This document shows positions 35,203 to 48,707 of a stretch of DNA of 64,000 bases, piece after piece. Origin of the DNA: Ziziphus jujuba (Eukaryota > Streptophyta > Magnoliopsida > Rosales > Rhamnaceae); assembly GCF_031755915.1 (NCBI RefSeq), contig NC_083386.1, positions 1,047,501-1,111,500 of the forward strand, in the 5' to 3' direction. A program made the translations under genes and the position numbers. Each line of letters starts with the position of its first letter. Position 1 is the stretch's first letter. The notes beneath the pieces are model-generated. The model did not search any database, was not told the origin of the DNA, and saw only the letters and a list, made by a program, of their open reading frames with translations.

Positions 35203-37410
35203 TATTTCTTGATATTTTTTCATTTAATATGTGTTAGATTTGTATTAAAAAAATACTAATGATGTTTGCTTTTTTTTTTTCTTTTTTTTTTTGCCTTAGT
35301 TCAACCATGAATGAGGAGGATAATATTTGAAATGCTGATTTCGTAGAACATTTACTTCTAATGATTGTTCTCAAATCGAGTAGAGAAAGATAATATTGAA
35401 GTGCAAGTTTTGTTTTTGCTTTCTATTTTTTGTATATCTTGTAAAGTAGTTTTTTTTTTTTTTTTTTGAATAAAATGTATTCATTACAAGTTATTAAAAT
35501 TGAAATTTACTAGAAACAAGATTTTCAAGCAGTGGAAAATATGGATAGTCTAGACAATCAATGATTTATTTTTAACAAAATATTGGCAGAAGCAAGCCTT
35601 CAAGTAGTGCGAAAATATGGATAATCAAGAAAATCAAAGTTTTTTTAAAAAAAAATATTATCAATGCAATAAAGTATTTTCTATTGTTTTTATTTTTAAT
35701 AGAAGACAGATGAAGTTTTCAGGTTTTCGTTAATGTCTTTCATACTATATACTTAATGTAGTTTTAAATTATTTTAGGTTACAATCTGTTTTAGTTTTTG
35801 AATACTTTTTTATGAGTCTGAATAACATAAAAACTATTAAGTATGCATTTCTGTTGCTGGATGATTAAATCTGATTCCAATCTCATAAAAATGTAGTATA
35901 TAATTACATGGATAAATATGATATGTTTAAAGTATAATTGTAAATGGGGCCTTTCAAGAGGGTACTTAATGGTAAAGTTCAATTCATGCTTCTATGGTGT
36001 AATTGTAGGTGGTATTTCAATAGGGTACTTTAATCGATGAAGCATATATGTAAGTGCTTCGCTGATACTAAAATTTGTACTAAAATAAGTGCATCAAGTG
36101 ATAAATACATTTCATATTCTTATAACAAAATTATAATAACAAGAGGTAGAAATTTGTTCTTTGAGTTTTCTTTCTGCATTAATTCCACCAGAGAAGCTCC
36201 TTCACTTGACGCTGCCTATCCTCAATTCCCAAGCACTTCTCCACAATGTCAAGCCCACAAAGCTCTTTCACAACCGTCATGGTAGCAGGCACACCCAATT
36301 GAAATATTGACTCTGTACCATCATAGCCTCTTTATGAAAGAATCTAAAATGCAATTTTCTGTACTATGATATTTTGAATTTCTGTGTATAGATGTCCACT
36401 GCACAATTCCATAACGGCTCATCAGAAAAAAATTATCAATTTTTATTTCTTCCTTCTGCTACTTCCTCGATTAATTGCAAGAATCAAGAACATATCTGCA
36501 TCTCTGCTTCAAAATTTGTAAGACCGCATCAACCCCTCATCGTTACATTTACTTGCTCTCCCTTGTTTCATTACTTATAAATTATAGAGGTTAGACTCTA
36601 AGAAAGAAAAAAAAATACTTGCTCTCCCTTGTTTCATCTACATCTTTGCTTCAGAACTCTTTTTTTATCTTCTTTAACAGCAGCTCACGTAGTCTAATGA
36701 ACTTAAGCTGCTAAAAGTAATGGTGGCTCACCAGAAACTGCACAAAACCTTAATGTTTCAGTTTGACTTTTTTAATTAAGCATGATATAATATGAATATA
36801 AAAATAAGTGTATGTTTCATAAATAGTTTAAAACAAAGTACTGTTAATGACCACCAATCCACAGAATTTGTAAGGTATTCTTCATACATGGAAAGACCAA
36901 TTACTTGAACAAAAGCTCCCTCAACATGCCAAAACCAACCAGTTTCTACTCAAATACCATGAAACTATAAGCCATTGGAGAAAACAAAATCATTAGAAAG
37001 AAATACTCCCAAGCTACAAGTATTAAACAATTTTGAGAATGGACTATGGAAAGGAAAATACTATAGTATATATATGATATTGGTAATGAGATCATATGAT
37101 TGGGGCCGTCCATATCATGGTGTTGGTATGGATGATTTGGATTTATATGGATGCATATAATTAGTTAATACTATATAATATAAGATGCTGCTCATTGAGG
37201 ATGTATGGATGCACACATACAACTTATTCATCAAAAACATAAAATATGGACTTTATACATGCGTACAAAGGATGGAGATCTAAGTTACAAAACGCGCAAA
37301 CTCGAGAAGAAATTGTAGAGTAGTTGGTTAATTTCATTATTTTATAATTTCTTTAATAGTTTTTATCTACTTCAGGCTTTGTTTTGTCATCTTTGACATC
37401 ATGAAACCAT
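35203..37410. other. MULE internal region, right
   Basis: About 2.2 kb between the transposase remnant and the right TIR. It is AT-rich, with T runs near 35270-35290 and 35451-35467. A 20-bp direct repeat (CTTGCTCTCCCTTGTTTCAT) occurs at 36551 and 36619. The only protein-like stretch is the minus-strand frame at 36179-36333, listed separately. Confidence 0.6.
36179..36333 (-). pseudogene. possible captured gene fragment inside the MULE
   Basis: On the minus strand about 50 codons are open, from about 36330 to the TAA at 36181-36179. The composition is protein-like rather than AT-driven: GYDGTESIFQLGVPATMTVV, then KELCGLDIVEKC, LGIEDRQRQVKELLWW. An AG directly precedes the first codons (AAAGAG then GCTATG), as at a splice acceptor. 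I do not recognise the parent protein. MULEs commonly carry host exon fragments, so capture is a reasonable inference, but chance is not excluded. Confidence 0.4.
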
Positions 37411-37788
37411 AGATCCAAAATCTTTAAAAGTTTTCGCAAAGATAAAATCCCTAAATTAAGAAGTCAACAATGATTATAATAAATAGCAAAATCTAACCTA
37501 GGATTAGCCGCCATATATTGGAAGAAGATGCTAGCAGTGGGGTAGATGAAGGTACCAACAGTCACTTGCCAAAGCAACCATCATGGCTACAGATAGGTGG
37601 AAAACAAAACTTTGCCGGTGTTTTTTTTTGCTACTGTCCAAGTGTTTCTTAATTGTACTCGTTAAATGTGTTTTATAATTCTTTTAAATTTATTATTAAT
37701 GATGTATAAATATTTTTAATCAATATGGCTGCCATGTATGATATCTTTATTATAGTGTCCTCATTGTGTCTTCACTGTATCAAATCTG
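37411..37788 (-). repeat. MULE right TIR
   Basis: About 378 bp, uninterrupted, the reverse complement of the two left parts taken together. It shows what the left repeat looked like before the Tekay insertion. Confidence 0.82.
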
Positions 37789-39930
37789 TACATATGGTTT
37801 TGATATTATAAAAGATTTATGGAAAACAATTGTAAGGGACGACTATCAACAATCATCAAATTATGAAGATTATATAAATCTGATATTTATAGATGTTTTT
37901 CCTCACAATCCCTTTTCATAAATCTCTTTTTTATATACATTCAAGAATAAGTGATTCTTGGAATTCCCATTGAGTTAATTTATGCTGTATCAAGTTTCAA
38001 AGACACTGACGGGCCTTATGTAAACCAATTTCTCCATCCCATTTCTTTGTCAAATCTTAGATAGGCTTTTCAAGCTAACAGAAGCTCAAAACACCATCTA
38101 CAGATTTCCTTGTGTTGGAGTGAACATAAATGATGAATTTGGAAGTGATCAAAATACAACATCTGATCTCTCCTTTAAAGAAGACAAACCCAACTGAGAA
38201 TTTTCTTTATTGATGATCCCTTTTGTTTGGTTTCTAGCTAGCTAGCATCCTTCAATCGATCAACATTGACACTACCTATCTTTTGATTTTAAGTGGGTTA
38301 TTATATTTCCCAACTATTTGTGGTTAATAAAAATTTGTGGAATTTTGTTTGTTTACTAAATCTACAATATTGTAGACTTTTGGTTGCTTTTGGGAATTTT
38401 TGGTGTTTTAATATCAATTTGGGGCTTCTTTTGAGATGAGATATTTTCGGATCCTTTTACTAAAAAGTCGCGTCAATTTTGTTGTGGACAATATGAAATA
38501 GTGATGGTATTCATCAAAATAATAATAATATTAGAGGTATTGACTATATTTATCAAGATATATGTCAAATATTATATGTCAATATTTTATTTGTTAATAT
38601 ATTAATATGATTTAGTTATGGATTAGTGAATGTTTAAGGGATTATTATAACAAAACATAAACCAATAAAATATTTATAGTGTTTGGTATACAGTTTAGTA
38701 GATTTTAGGTGATAGCTTTAGCATTACTAAAAAATAATGGTCATCCATTTTTTTCCCATTTCAAAATTAGAATGAATTTTGTGTGTATGTGTGTGTGTAT
38801 ATATATATATATAATTGAGATTTTCTTGGTGGTTATGATGAAAATATTATTATGGGAGACATCGTCCGTTATTTGATGGGTAACATTCATTCACAACCAT
38901 CAATTTACATAACTACTATAGATTTGAAAATTATGGATAGTTGTTGCTTACCATGTGGTGCTTGACTTTATCCATAGTAATAGCTATATATATATATATA
39001 TATATATGACCAAGCTCAAGCTAAGTTTAAATTCGAGACTTCGTACAAACAAACATCACATATGTTGCATGATAATTTTCTCCCATAACATATTACTACG
39101 GAATATTGATCCAAATAAAATTCTAAACTTAAAAATATAATATGAACCAGATTGAATATATATATATATATATATATATTTTGGTAAATTTGGTGGTTAT
39201 GATATTATACATGCATGTTGACTTTCAAATTACCAAAATGCATGTAAACGCACAAATAATTTGTTTGCTAAGAGTAAATAATGCGCTCTGTCCTGGTTAT
39301 ATATATAATCATGGCATGAGGCCCAATGACATCACGCGGAGTGCACGTGATGTTGACCAAAGAATATTAAGAGTCTAGAGGGATACAATTTGAGTTAGAC
39401 AGTTTGACTAGATAAAAGATTATTTATTTATTTATGTATATATTTTTGAAAAAAGATAAAAGATTATTTATTTAGGAGAAAAAAAAAAAAAGCTACCAAA
39501 GAATCCAAGGGTCCAACAGTCCAATGAAATAAGCATTTCAAAGATAAAAAGTATTAAGATGTAACCTAAGTAAGGGATAATGTAGAATATTAAAGAGAAG
39601 ATGAGCATATTCAATATTCAAACCCAAAGTAGAAGTGAGTCCTTGGGATGATGGGATTAATTATTTGGCGAGATTCATCTTCTACATAGTCATGTATATA
39701 ACTTATTAATAATTTATAATTATATGATGATGACGATGCGATTTTGCATTTATTACTGCCTCAATAGTGAATTGTGGTCCTCCTGACTCCTGACCGGCCA
39801 CCGGGAACATGCGTTACTTTGCCTCGTCATTTACAGTTAAAGAAAAAAAAAAAAAAATGTATTGGTGTGAAATTGAATGAATCAATTGACTCAAAGTCAT
39901 AACCATTAAAATATCTTCCTTTTGTTGGCA

Positions 39931-39961
<31 letters not shown>

Positions 39962-40500
39962 AAAATCTTCCTTTACTTTTCTATTTTTCCCTTTACATTT
40001 GATTCCTCATTCCTCAAAACTCCAAAAATCAAGTCCTTTCTAATACATTCCCACCTCATTCAGAGCAAAATAAAAGTATATCTATATATATTTATATTAT
40101 ATACCGCTTCTGATGAAACCCTAGGAAGCGTTACAAGTGTGAACAAAAAAAGAATATTAGGAAAAACCCAAAAAAATAAAATAAAAAATCTTGGAAATGC
40201 CTAAAAATCAAATGGGTTTTGTATGGGTTTCTCAAGTTAAAAGGGTGAGGAAAGAAAGGAGTCTGCGTACTTGGACACCCGCCGCCTGACTGAAACAAAG
40301 AGGCAACGAAAGTGAAAGTCATTGGCCTTCGGCTTTGGGTCTATCTCCTATTCCAAAGTCCTCCTTTCTCTCGCTTTTATTTTTCCCCCCTCATCTTCTG
40401 AAATCTCTCATACTTAGCTTCATTGGTCTCTGTCCCGATATACTTTGTTTTCGTTTGCTTTTTGCCTTTGGCTCTGTCTTTGTGTTGCTCGGTAGACGTA
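37789..40500. other. intergenic region upstream of CTP synthase
   Basis: AT-rich, with (AT)n runs near 38798-38812, 38984-39007 and 39157-39179, an (AAT)n run near 39930-39955 and A runs near 39480 and 39841. No gene is supported. A G-box-like CACGTG lies in GCACGTGATG near 39342. The C/T-rich stretch 40340-40520 probably belongs to the CTP synthase promoter and 5'UTR. Confidence 0.55.
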
Positions 40501-40616
40501 CTTGGACTTGACCCAGTATTGTGATCTGTGAACTCACAGCTCACAGAAAACAAGCAAGCAAGAAAGAAGCTGAGGAGGGACCGGAAGGCTTTGGAAAGAC
40601 CGTCATTGTCAACAAG

Positions 40617-40890
40617 GTTTGGTTTTCTCTTTGCTCTTCTCTCTTTTTTCTATGTATCAAATAATATCTCTGTCCCTATTCATCATTTCTGCCACTGGTT
40701 TCCCACGCTTACTCTTATATCGTTTTTTTGTTGAAAGTCTTTGGTTTAATCAGAACAAGGACCTACTTGGGTCTTACTCTTAACTACTACTAATGCTAGT
40801 GTGAATACTTCCCACCATTATTATCAGTTAACATTTTTCTTTTTTTACATAACAACTGTAACATTGGGTTTGCCTTGTATTGGATAGCAG
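40617..40890 (+). other. predicted 5'UTR intron of CTP synthase
   Basis: A good donor (CAACAAG|GTTTGG at 40617) and acceptor (GGATAGCAG|AAGTC, last intron base 40890) precede the ATG at 40923. They suggest a leader intron of about 274 bp. This rests on splice-site appearance only. Confidence 0.42.
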
Positions 40891-40922
40891 AAGTCAGAAG
40901 AGCTCTGTTTCTGTGTTCCAAA

Positions 40923-43900
40923 ATGAAGTACGTCTTGGTGACTGGTGGTGTTGTTAGCGGACTCGGCAAAGGGGTCACTGCTAGTAGTATCGGAGTTCTG
41001 CTTAAGGCTTGTGGTCTACGCGTTACTTCTATCAAGATTGGTATCATTCGTTTATTTATTTATTTATTTGTAAGTAAAAGTCTATTTCTTTTAATTTGGA
41101 TGGTTGGCAAGGTATTGCCTTTGTTTTAGCTTTTGCCTTTAGATTTCCTAACGGCTAATAATAGAAAAGGACAATAATTTTAAATCAAATTTTAACCAGG
41201 TATGATCATCTTGGTGTATACTTTCATTATTCTTCAGAAACATGCATTTGTTAGCTCCTTTTTACTTTATAGTTTTTGGATATAGTTTTGATTAGCACCA
41301 TGGGTATTCTCAGATAGAGAGATGTGTTAGTCAGTCTTATTTCACTGCAGCCTTATCCTTGACTGTGGTGATCGGTACTTATTGTACTCTATAATCTATC
41401 CATGTATGCAGATCCTTACCTGAACACAGATGCAGGGACAATGTCTCCTTTTGAGCATGGAGAGGTGTTTGTGTTAGATGACGGTGGTGAGGTAAATTTC
41501 CAAATAAGTGGAGATATTGTTGTGCGCTATTACCTGTTTTTCGTGACTATTATACTTGTTTATAAAAAGGGTGAATTTTTATTTTTTTTTATTTTTTTTT
41601 AAATCAATGTTACAGGAACAAATAATGACTGATTTTTTGTGTTTCTAGGTTGACCTTGACCTTGGAAACTATGAGCGGTTTCTAGACATCACGCTAACCT
41701 GTGACAACAATATCACGACTGGGAAAATATATCAGGTTATTTGATTGTCCCTTTTCTGGTTGAGAGGTACATTTAATGAATGATTAATATCAGGAATAAA
41801 GGTGAAGTATATTAATTGGCTTCTCTTCAATTCTTGTCTTGATTGGTTTACAGTCTGTTATTAACAAAGAGAGAAAAGGAGATTATCTTGGAAAAACTGT
41901 TCAGGTAATGATTTTATTATGGATCTGTACCCAACGATACAGACGATGTTATGGTTGACTGAATTTTGTTTCCCCTTTTCTATCCAAAAGGTTGTTCCAC
42001 ACATTACCGATGCGATCCAAGAGTGGATAGAGCGTGTTGCAATTGTACCTGTGGATGGGAAAGAAGGTCCAGCAGATGTTTGTGTCATTGAATTGGGTGG
42101 AACTATAGGTACATTAGTATCTTTTTACATGCTTTAACATGAAGCATTTTCTTGTTTCTGAATGTTTGAAACTGACTTATTGGTGCAGGGGACATTGAAT
42201 CTATGCCATTTATTGAAGCACTTGGTCAATTTTCATATCGCGTAGGTAAGGATGATATCTAGGGTGCCTTTATATCCTAAATTTGTCTGAATAAATTCTT
42301 TAAGTAAACCAGTTTCTAATACCAAAGATTTTCTTCTATTAGGCCCTGGAAATTTCTGCTTGATACATGTCAGCCTGGTTCCTGTTCTCAATGTTGTTGG
42401 TGAGCAGGTACTACCATGGACAATATTTGTTAATGCAACTATCTATATATACATTATGTATTATGATACCAGATCTAGATATCATTATAGATGACCTCTT
42501 CATAAAATGTAGCTTTATGTGTGTTGTTGACATATACCCAGTCGCTCACCTGCTCTAATTAACTTTTTTTGTTCAAATATTTAATAGAAAACCAAGCCTA
42601 CCCAACACAGTGTTCGAGGACTTAGAGGGTTGGGTTTGACACCTAATATTCTAGCTTGTCGCAGTACAAAGGTCTTCTCTCCTTTCCTCCCAAACTTCTT
42701 TCACAGATTACATATTGCAGCAATGATGTCAAATTATTGATATATTTGTCTCTAACAGGCACTTGATGAGAATGTGAAGGGGAAACTTGCTCAGTTTTGC
42801 CATGTGCCGGTACCATAACATAAAATATGGATACTGATATTTTTCCCCTTTTCTTCTACTAACTCGTTTGGTGTTATCACTTATCATAAAATTCAAATGT
42901 ATAACATTTTTTACAGGCTGAAAACATTTTCACCCTCTATGATGTTCCAAACATTTGGCATATTCCTTTGCTTTTAAGAGTAAGTAATTTTTTAGTACTT
43001 TGGAAATTTTATGTCACTGTTTGTGTTTCTGCAATAACTTGAAAATTCATTTCTTCCCTTTCCTGTCACAAATAGGATCAGAAGGCACATAAAGCGATCC
43101 TGAAAGGACTGAACCTCCTAGGGTTTGTCTTATATTCTTACTCTCTGTTTGCTCGAAACAGCTTATCTTATTTTATCGCTTGGTTGCTGTCTCCTTTCTA
43201 GTGTTTTTACTGTTTCCAATGAGTTCTATGCTGCAGCTGCTGATGGTTTGTCGTTCTTTATATCTTTATATTTCCTTAATATGTAGTGTTGCTAGAGAGC
43301 CTTATTTGGAGGAGTGGACTGCAAGAACAAAAATTTGTGACACGTTGCATGATACTGTGAGTTTCAAGTTGTTTTCAGAATAGGATTTGAGATTATTTTC
43401 TCTCTGCAATATTGTTATCATGCTTTTAACTGTTATTAACATAACAGGTTAGAATTGCAATGGTTGGAAAATACACTGGTCTTTCAGATTCTTACCTCTC
43501 AGTTCTGAAGGTAAATTTCTTTATGAATCAAAACTATGCCACTCTAATGGAAATTTCTAGTCATCTCATCTTTTGTTTGGTGGTATTTGTTTTCTTTATT
43601 TATTGCCACCTACATTAGTTTTGGTCTGCCCTAGTAGACTTATTTTCCTCTCAAGGAAATTCTGCTTTATATTCTGGGGACAATATAAGTAGTGAATGAA
43701 AGTTGCTTGTGTTTTCTTCACCTCAAGTTAATTAGTTAAATATTCATTTATATTCATTTTGATGTATCTGCTATCGTGATTTCTTTGTCTAGTTAAAGTA
43801 AAGTGCTACCTACATTCACCAAAAAATAAATAAATAAATAAAATTAAAATTAAAATTAAATAGTCAAAGTGCTTTCTACAATGCCTTTCTTCTATTATAA

Positions 43901-46900
43901 TTATTATTATGTGATCCTGCTGATGTTATTTATTTTCTTTTTGTGGACTTCCATTATATGAGCAAGTGTAAAATCAAATTGAAGTTTCTGATGCTTATTG
44001 GATGCCTTCCTTCCTTCTCATTTCTCTTTGGTTTTAGTTGAGTGGTACCTTTTGCTTCTTTCTTCCCATTGTTTTGGGGGCAATTTTTAATTAATGAACT
44101 TAAATATATGATCTAGACCCACTCGTTTGATGCCCTAAAAAAACCCTTAAGATGGCCTTTGTCCACTTAAGTACATACTTGCTTTTCATTGTTATTGTTG
44201 CTGAAATTGTCTATAGCGGTAAGATTTATCTATGTGATCATATGAGTGAGCCTTCCTTGGCTTTCATTTTTGGTGTCTCATTTTTAACTGTGGCTAGATT
44301 ATTCCATTTAAGTTTCTTAGGCTGGTGCTCACTCAATATGAATTCGTTCCAGTTTGCAAGAAATGGAGTGTCAACATCACTGTGGCTTGATTGTTTTATT
44401 TTAGTTTATTAGGCTGGTGCTCACATAATATGAAGTCATATCTGTGTGCAAGAAATGGAATCAACATCCAAAAGAGTAGCATCCAACAGAATAGCAATTA
44501 ATCATTCCCTTTATTTTTTTTATTTGTTTATTTTTTCTCAATAGAGGCTAAAATCAAATTTGTCGGCATTAGTTTTCTATTCAATGAAACAAGAGCCTTT
44601 TAATAATTATTTGGGTGAACCATATATCAACTATTTATGCTTGAATACTGCATACAAATAGTTTTGAGGATTTACTTTACCATCTTTTAGTGTATAGACT
44701 TGGCAAGTGCCAATTGTCAGTGTGGAAGAATAGCTCCTATCCTGATTTAATGTCTATACACCACGTCAAGATATTTGGTTGCGCAAGATAAGTAAGGTAT
44801 TTAGTAGTACTGTACTGATTAGTGGCTAGTTCGTTAGGCATTGAAAACTCAATCATAAAGGGCTATGACTTAGTTGAATTGTTTATCAACTCATCTGAGT
44901 TACCTCTTTATCTCCTCAACCTTCCAATAAATAATGTATTGATGCCAGCAGCAGCTCTTAAATTTTTTTCCTTTTTTATTTATTTATTTTGTAAGAAATT
45001 ACAACCTTTTAGTTTCTAGTAAATTATGAGATCAGATGCTAATGTCTAATTTCTTTTGCCAGGCTCTTTTGCATGCTTCAGTTGCTTGTCGCCGGAAGCT
45101 TGTTTTAGACTGGGTTCCAGCAGGTGACCTTGAAGATATTACCGCTCAAGAGGTGAGAACTAAATTTAACTTGCTATGCTATGCATACTTTTTGATATAA
45201 TGTTTACTAATTTTAATGCTGGCAGGCCCCTAATGTCCATAAAGCTGCATGGGATCTTTTGAAGGTGATTATACTTTAAAATTATGATTAGTTTTTCTTG
45301 GTTGTATATTATGAATTATATTCTTCAATGATCTCCTGAACAATATTTGTTTCAGGGTGCCGATGGCATTCTAGTTCCAGGAGGATTTGGTGATAGAGGA
45401 GTGCAAGGGAAAATTCTTGCAGCAAAGTATGCACGAGAGAATAATGTCCCATTCCTAGGAATTTGCCTGGGGATGCAAATTGCTGTCATTGAGTTTTCGA
45501 GATCTGTTCTTAATTTGTTAGATGCCAACAGCACAGAGTTTGATCCCAAAACCACAAGTCCTTGTGTAATTTTTATGCCAGAGGTAAGCAATCCTAAATG
45601 AATTCTTGACCAAGCTAATCCTGTAATAATTATTTTCCATTGATCTTTTTAAGCTAATTTTAATTTTCTTAGCAGGGTTCAAAAACTCATATGGGAGGAA
45701 CAATGCGTCTGGGATCAAGGAGGACTTACTTCAAGGTTACTGACTGCAAATCCGCAAAGTTGTAAGGACTTCAATTATGTAGCTTCAAACAATATATGGC
45801 TCCCTTAATGGGATAGTACAATGAATTTTCTTTTGCTTGATGGTTGATATTTTTTTCCCAATAAGCAATGTGCTGTCAATTTCAAAATTAGAAAGGATAA
45901 GTGCATGATTGGATTTTTGAATTTTTCTCATCCCAATGGCCTGGGATTATGTTTTCAGGTATGGCTGTGTCAGTTATGTTGATGAGCGACACCGGCACAG
46001 ATATGAGGTAACATTTTCTTTGTCGTCAGTAAATGCATGCAATTGGTATATAAAAGATGTATATTCTGAGTAGCAGTCACTAGAAGAAATTGTTCATGGT
46101 GTGCAGGTTAATCCTGATATGATATCGCAACTTGAGAATGCTGGCTTATCATTTGTTGGCCGAGATGAGTCTGGTCGGCGGATGGAGGTATCCATTTTTT
46201 GCAGTATAATTCATGCTGCATGAAACCCAGTTATTTAAGCTTGAACCTATTTAAAAATCCTTCACCTGTTGCCTTATTTGTTATCTGGCTTCTTGTAATC
46301 ATTGACATTTCAATGACATAATGATTGCAGATTGTTGAGCTGCCAGCTCATCCATACTTTGTGGGTGTTCAGTTCCATCCAGAGTTTAAGTCAAGACCCG
46401 GAAAACCTTCTGCACTGTTCTTAGGTATGTCTTTCAGTGGGTGCAGATTCTGGTGACTGTTTCTTTGATCTGGCTGTTTGCCATGCTCTATTATGAACTT
46501 GACAATAGCTGTTTATATATTATATGATGTTATGTTGGCAAGTAATAGTCAGGGTCAGGATTATACTTGAACAGTTTTTAATGCATTTACCAATAAATTA
46601 TTTTTAGGGCATCGTGTGAATCCTCTTCTATAACTTGAAGTGCAATGTGATAAATTAACTTTTTAAGATTTCATATATGGTTGCAGATCCTAATTTCATG
46701 TTTTTCTTTGTCTTAGTTTGAATATATCCATAAGTATTGATCAGTCATGTTGTTTCCATGATAAGGAAAAAGTGCTAACAAAGAGTTGGGTGTGTATTTT
46801 TGTGGTTATATCATTTCTGTTTGATCTGATAGTATACATGTAATCCTATGACTTTTAAGTGTCATGCCATTGCAATTAAATTGTCTAGCTGATATGGTTA

Positions 46901-47109
46901 TGTGCTGTGTGTTTACAGGACTTATAGCGGCATCATGTGGACACCTGGAGACAATACTGCAAAATAACGGTCATGTGAGCAAGAATATTAGCAATGGAAT
47001 AAGCAATGGACACTCAATGGTGAAAATCCACCGCAACGGAAACACTTTCAAGGCTTTCAATGGGTCAGTAAATGGTGTGTATAGCAATGGTAATAGCATG
47101 CACCGGTGA
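40923..47109 (+). CDS. CTPS: CTP synthase
   Basis: Makes CTP from UTP, ATP and glutamine in the cytosol, the last step of de novo pyrimidine nucleotide synthesis. Twenty-one exons: 40923-41040, 41412-41491, 41649-41735, 41854-41904, 41991-42108, 42189-42245, 42343-42407, 42588-42671, 42759-42809, 42917-42979, 43076-43122, 43287-43356, 43448-43510, 45063-45152, 45226-45264, 45356-45583, 45676-45761, 45959-46007, 46107-46187, 46331-46424, 46919-47109. All introns are GT-AG. They total 1812 nt, 603 residues. The synthetase domain comes first (P-loop-like SGLGKGV at 12-18, [21 protein letters not shown]). The class I glutaminase follows: nucleophile Cys about 398 in GICLGMQ, His 525 and Glu 527 in FHPEF. 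The last ~45 residues are Asn/Gly/Ser-rich. Intron 13 (1.55 kb) is the largest. No disruption is seen. Confidence 0.97.
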
Positions 47110-47460
47110 GAAATCAGAGATTATCTCATGGTATTTTTTCCTGGAAGCTGGCTTGTAGCCGTCGGTTCTGTCTGTACAGTTGTTGAGTATGGGTAGATGG
47201 TATAGCGCACAGGAACTTCTCTTCAGGATGAAGCTGGATTTTGAGTCATTTAAGGCACAGCTTGTTTTTCCATGAAGATTTGGCTGAAAGTGTGGAATTA
47301 CTCCTTTTGGACTGAGTTTTTGTTTTCTTCTCTTTACCCAAAAAACATGCGAGGATCATTTGACTTTTGGCCGGCCTTGGAGGAAAGAAACAATGTCTAC
47401 AATCTATATTTTCAGCGTATGTTCTAAAGAACAATTATTTTGCTTGCTCTTCATATGGTA

Positions 47461-47466
47461 AATAAA
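47461..47466 (+). other. candidate polyadenylation signal of CTP synthase
   Basis: AATAAA lies 352 bp after the CTP synthase stop codon. Plant polyA signals are loose, so this is only a plausible end. Confidence 0.4.
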
Positions 47467-48576
47467 TGCTTTTTCACTACATTTAGTCATGACCCCTAAA
47501 AGTCTAGATCTGTATTTTATTGAGCGCCATTTTTAGTACTTTTAAAACTCTAATGGCCACATGTTTTGCTCATTATAACCGTCCTCACAGAATGCGTACA
47601 GTGGATTCTGTAGAATGAGACTAAAATATACGCTAGTACTAGACCACCTACTTGCAATAGAGTAGCATACAACTTAGCATTTGGTCTTGGAAGAAGTTCT
47701 TGCGTGCTCCTTACAATTATAGGTCATTACATTTCTTTCTTTCCTCATGCCTACAGAACTCTTCTCAACAAAATATACTATTATTAAAACAAAAATCTTT
47801 TTAACATTTAGGCGAAGGATGATCTTTGAAAAAAAAACAAACCTACAACTATTCCAATTTTCTAGCAGGAAAAAATTGCTTCTAGGTTCCTATGAAGTTT
47901 GTACTTAATGAAATTATTTTAGAGATGACAATTTCAAAATTTTACTTGTTTCTGAAACTAACATTTTATTTTGGAAAAAAAAAATGCCACTCTAAAGTTT
48001 TTTTTGTTCTAAATAACAAATTAACTTATACAATATAAAAAATTAATTTTTTTAAAGACAGATATTGTATATATCAATTTTTTTCTTATTAGAACATCTT
48101 AATAAAACTTTCGTATGTTAACGTGCCCTACTAAAAATAGAGGTATATTTTAAAATAGCCGTATATCTATAATTAGATACACTTGAATCTGCAAAAAAAA
48201 AAATTTATCAAGCCATCCTGATAAAAAGATTCATATATATATATATATATATAGACATGACAATTCTACTAGTAGAACATCTTGATGAAATTATTGTACG
48301 AATTCAAATATATTATTTCAAAGATTGGCTTGAATCCACATGATAAATCCACATGCTATCTCATGACACTAATAACAATTCTACTATGAAGACATCCTGA
48401 TGGAATTATCATACAGATTCAAATGTTTTCTTTTAAATATATGCAACTATTTAAAATATGTTTATATTTTTTTGAATCCACATAATAAATTTATCAAGAC
48501 ATCTTGATTGTAAATTAACACACACACATATATATAGGCGTGATTTTCATTTTCAAGTCATCTTGATTGTAAATTA

Positions 48577-48626
<50 letters not shown>

Positions 48627-48669
48627 AGGCGTGATTTTCATTTTCAAGTCATCTTAGTTGTAAATTGAC

Positions 48670-48707
<38 letters not shown>

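Larger units (their letters stand above)
23444..37788 (+). mobile_element. Mutator-like element (FAR1/Jittery type) with nested insertions
   Basis: Long terminal inverted repeats enclose a broken FAR1-type transposase gene. The left repeat, 23444-23528 plus 31012 to about 31325, is the reverse complement of about 37411-37788, by eye near 85-90 percent identical. The outermost pairing is CAGATTTGATA at 23444 against TATCAAATCTG ending 37788. The left repeat is split by the Tekay element, and the repeat match resumes exactly across that insertion. Without the Tekay and solo LTR the MULE would be about 5.9 kb. No convincing 9-11 bp target duplication is visible, so the outer borders could be off by a few bases. 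Confidence 0.82.

Noticed and set aside
37800..38230. Possible gene remnant next to the MULE right end
   Set aside because: Both strands were read in all frames; no motif or sustained frame was found.
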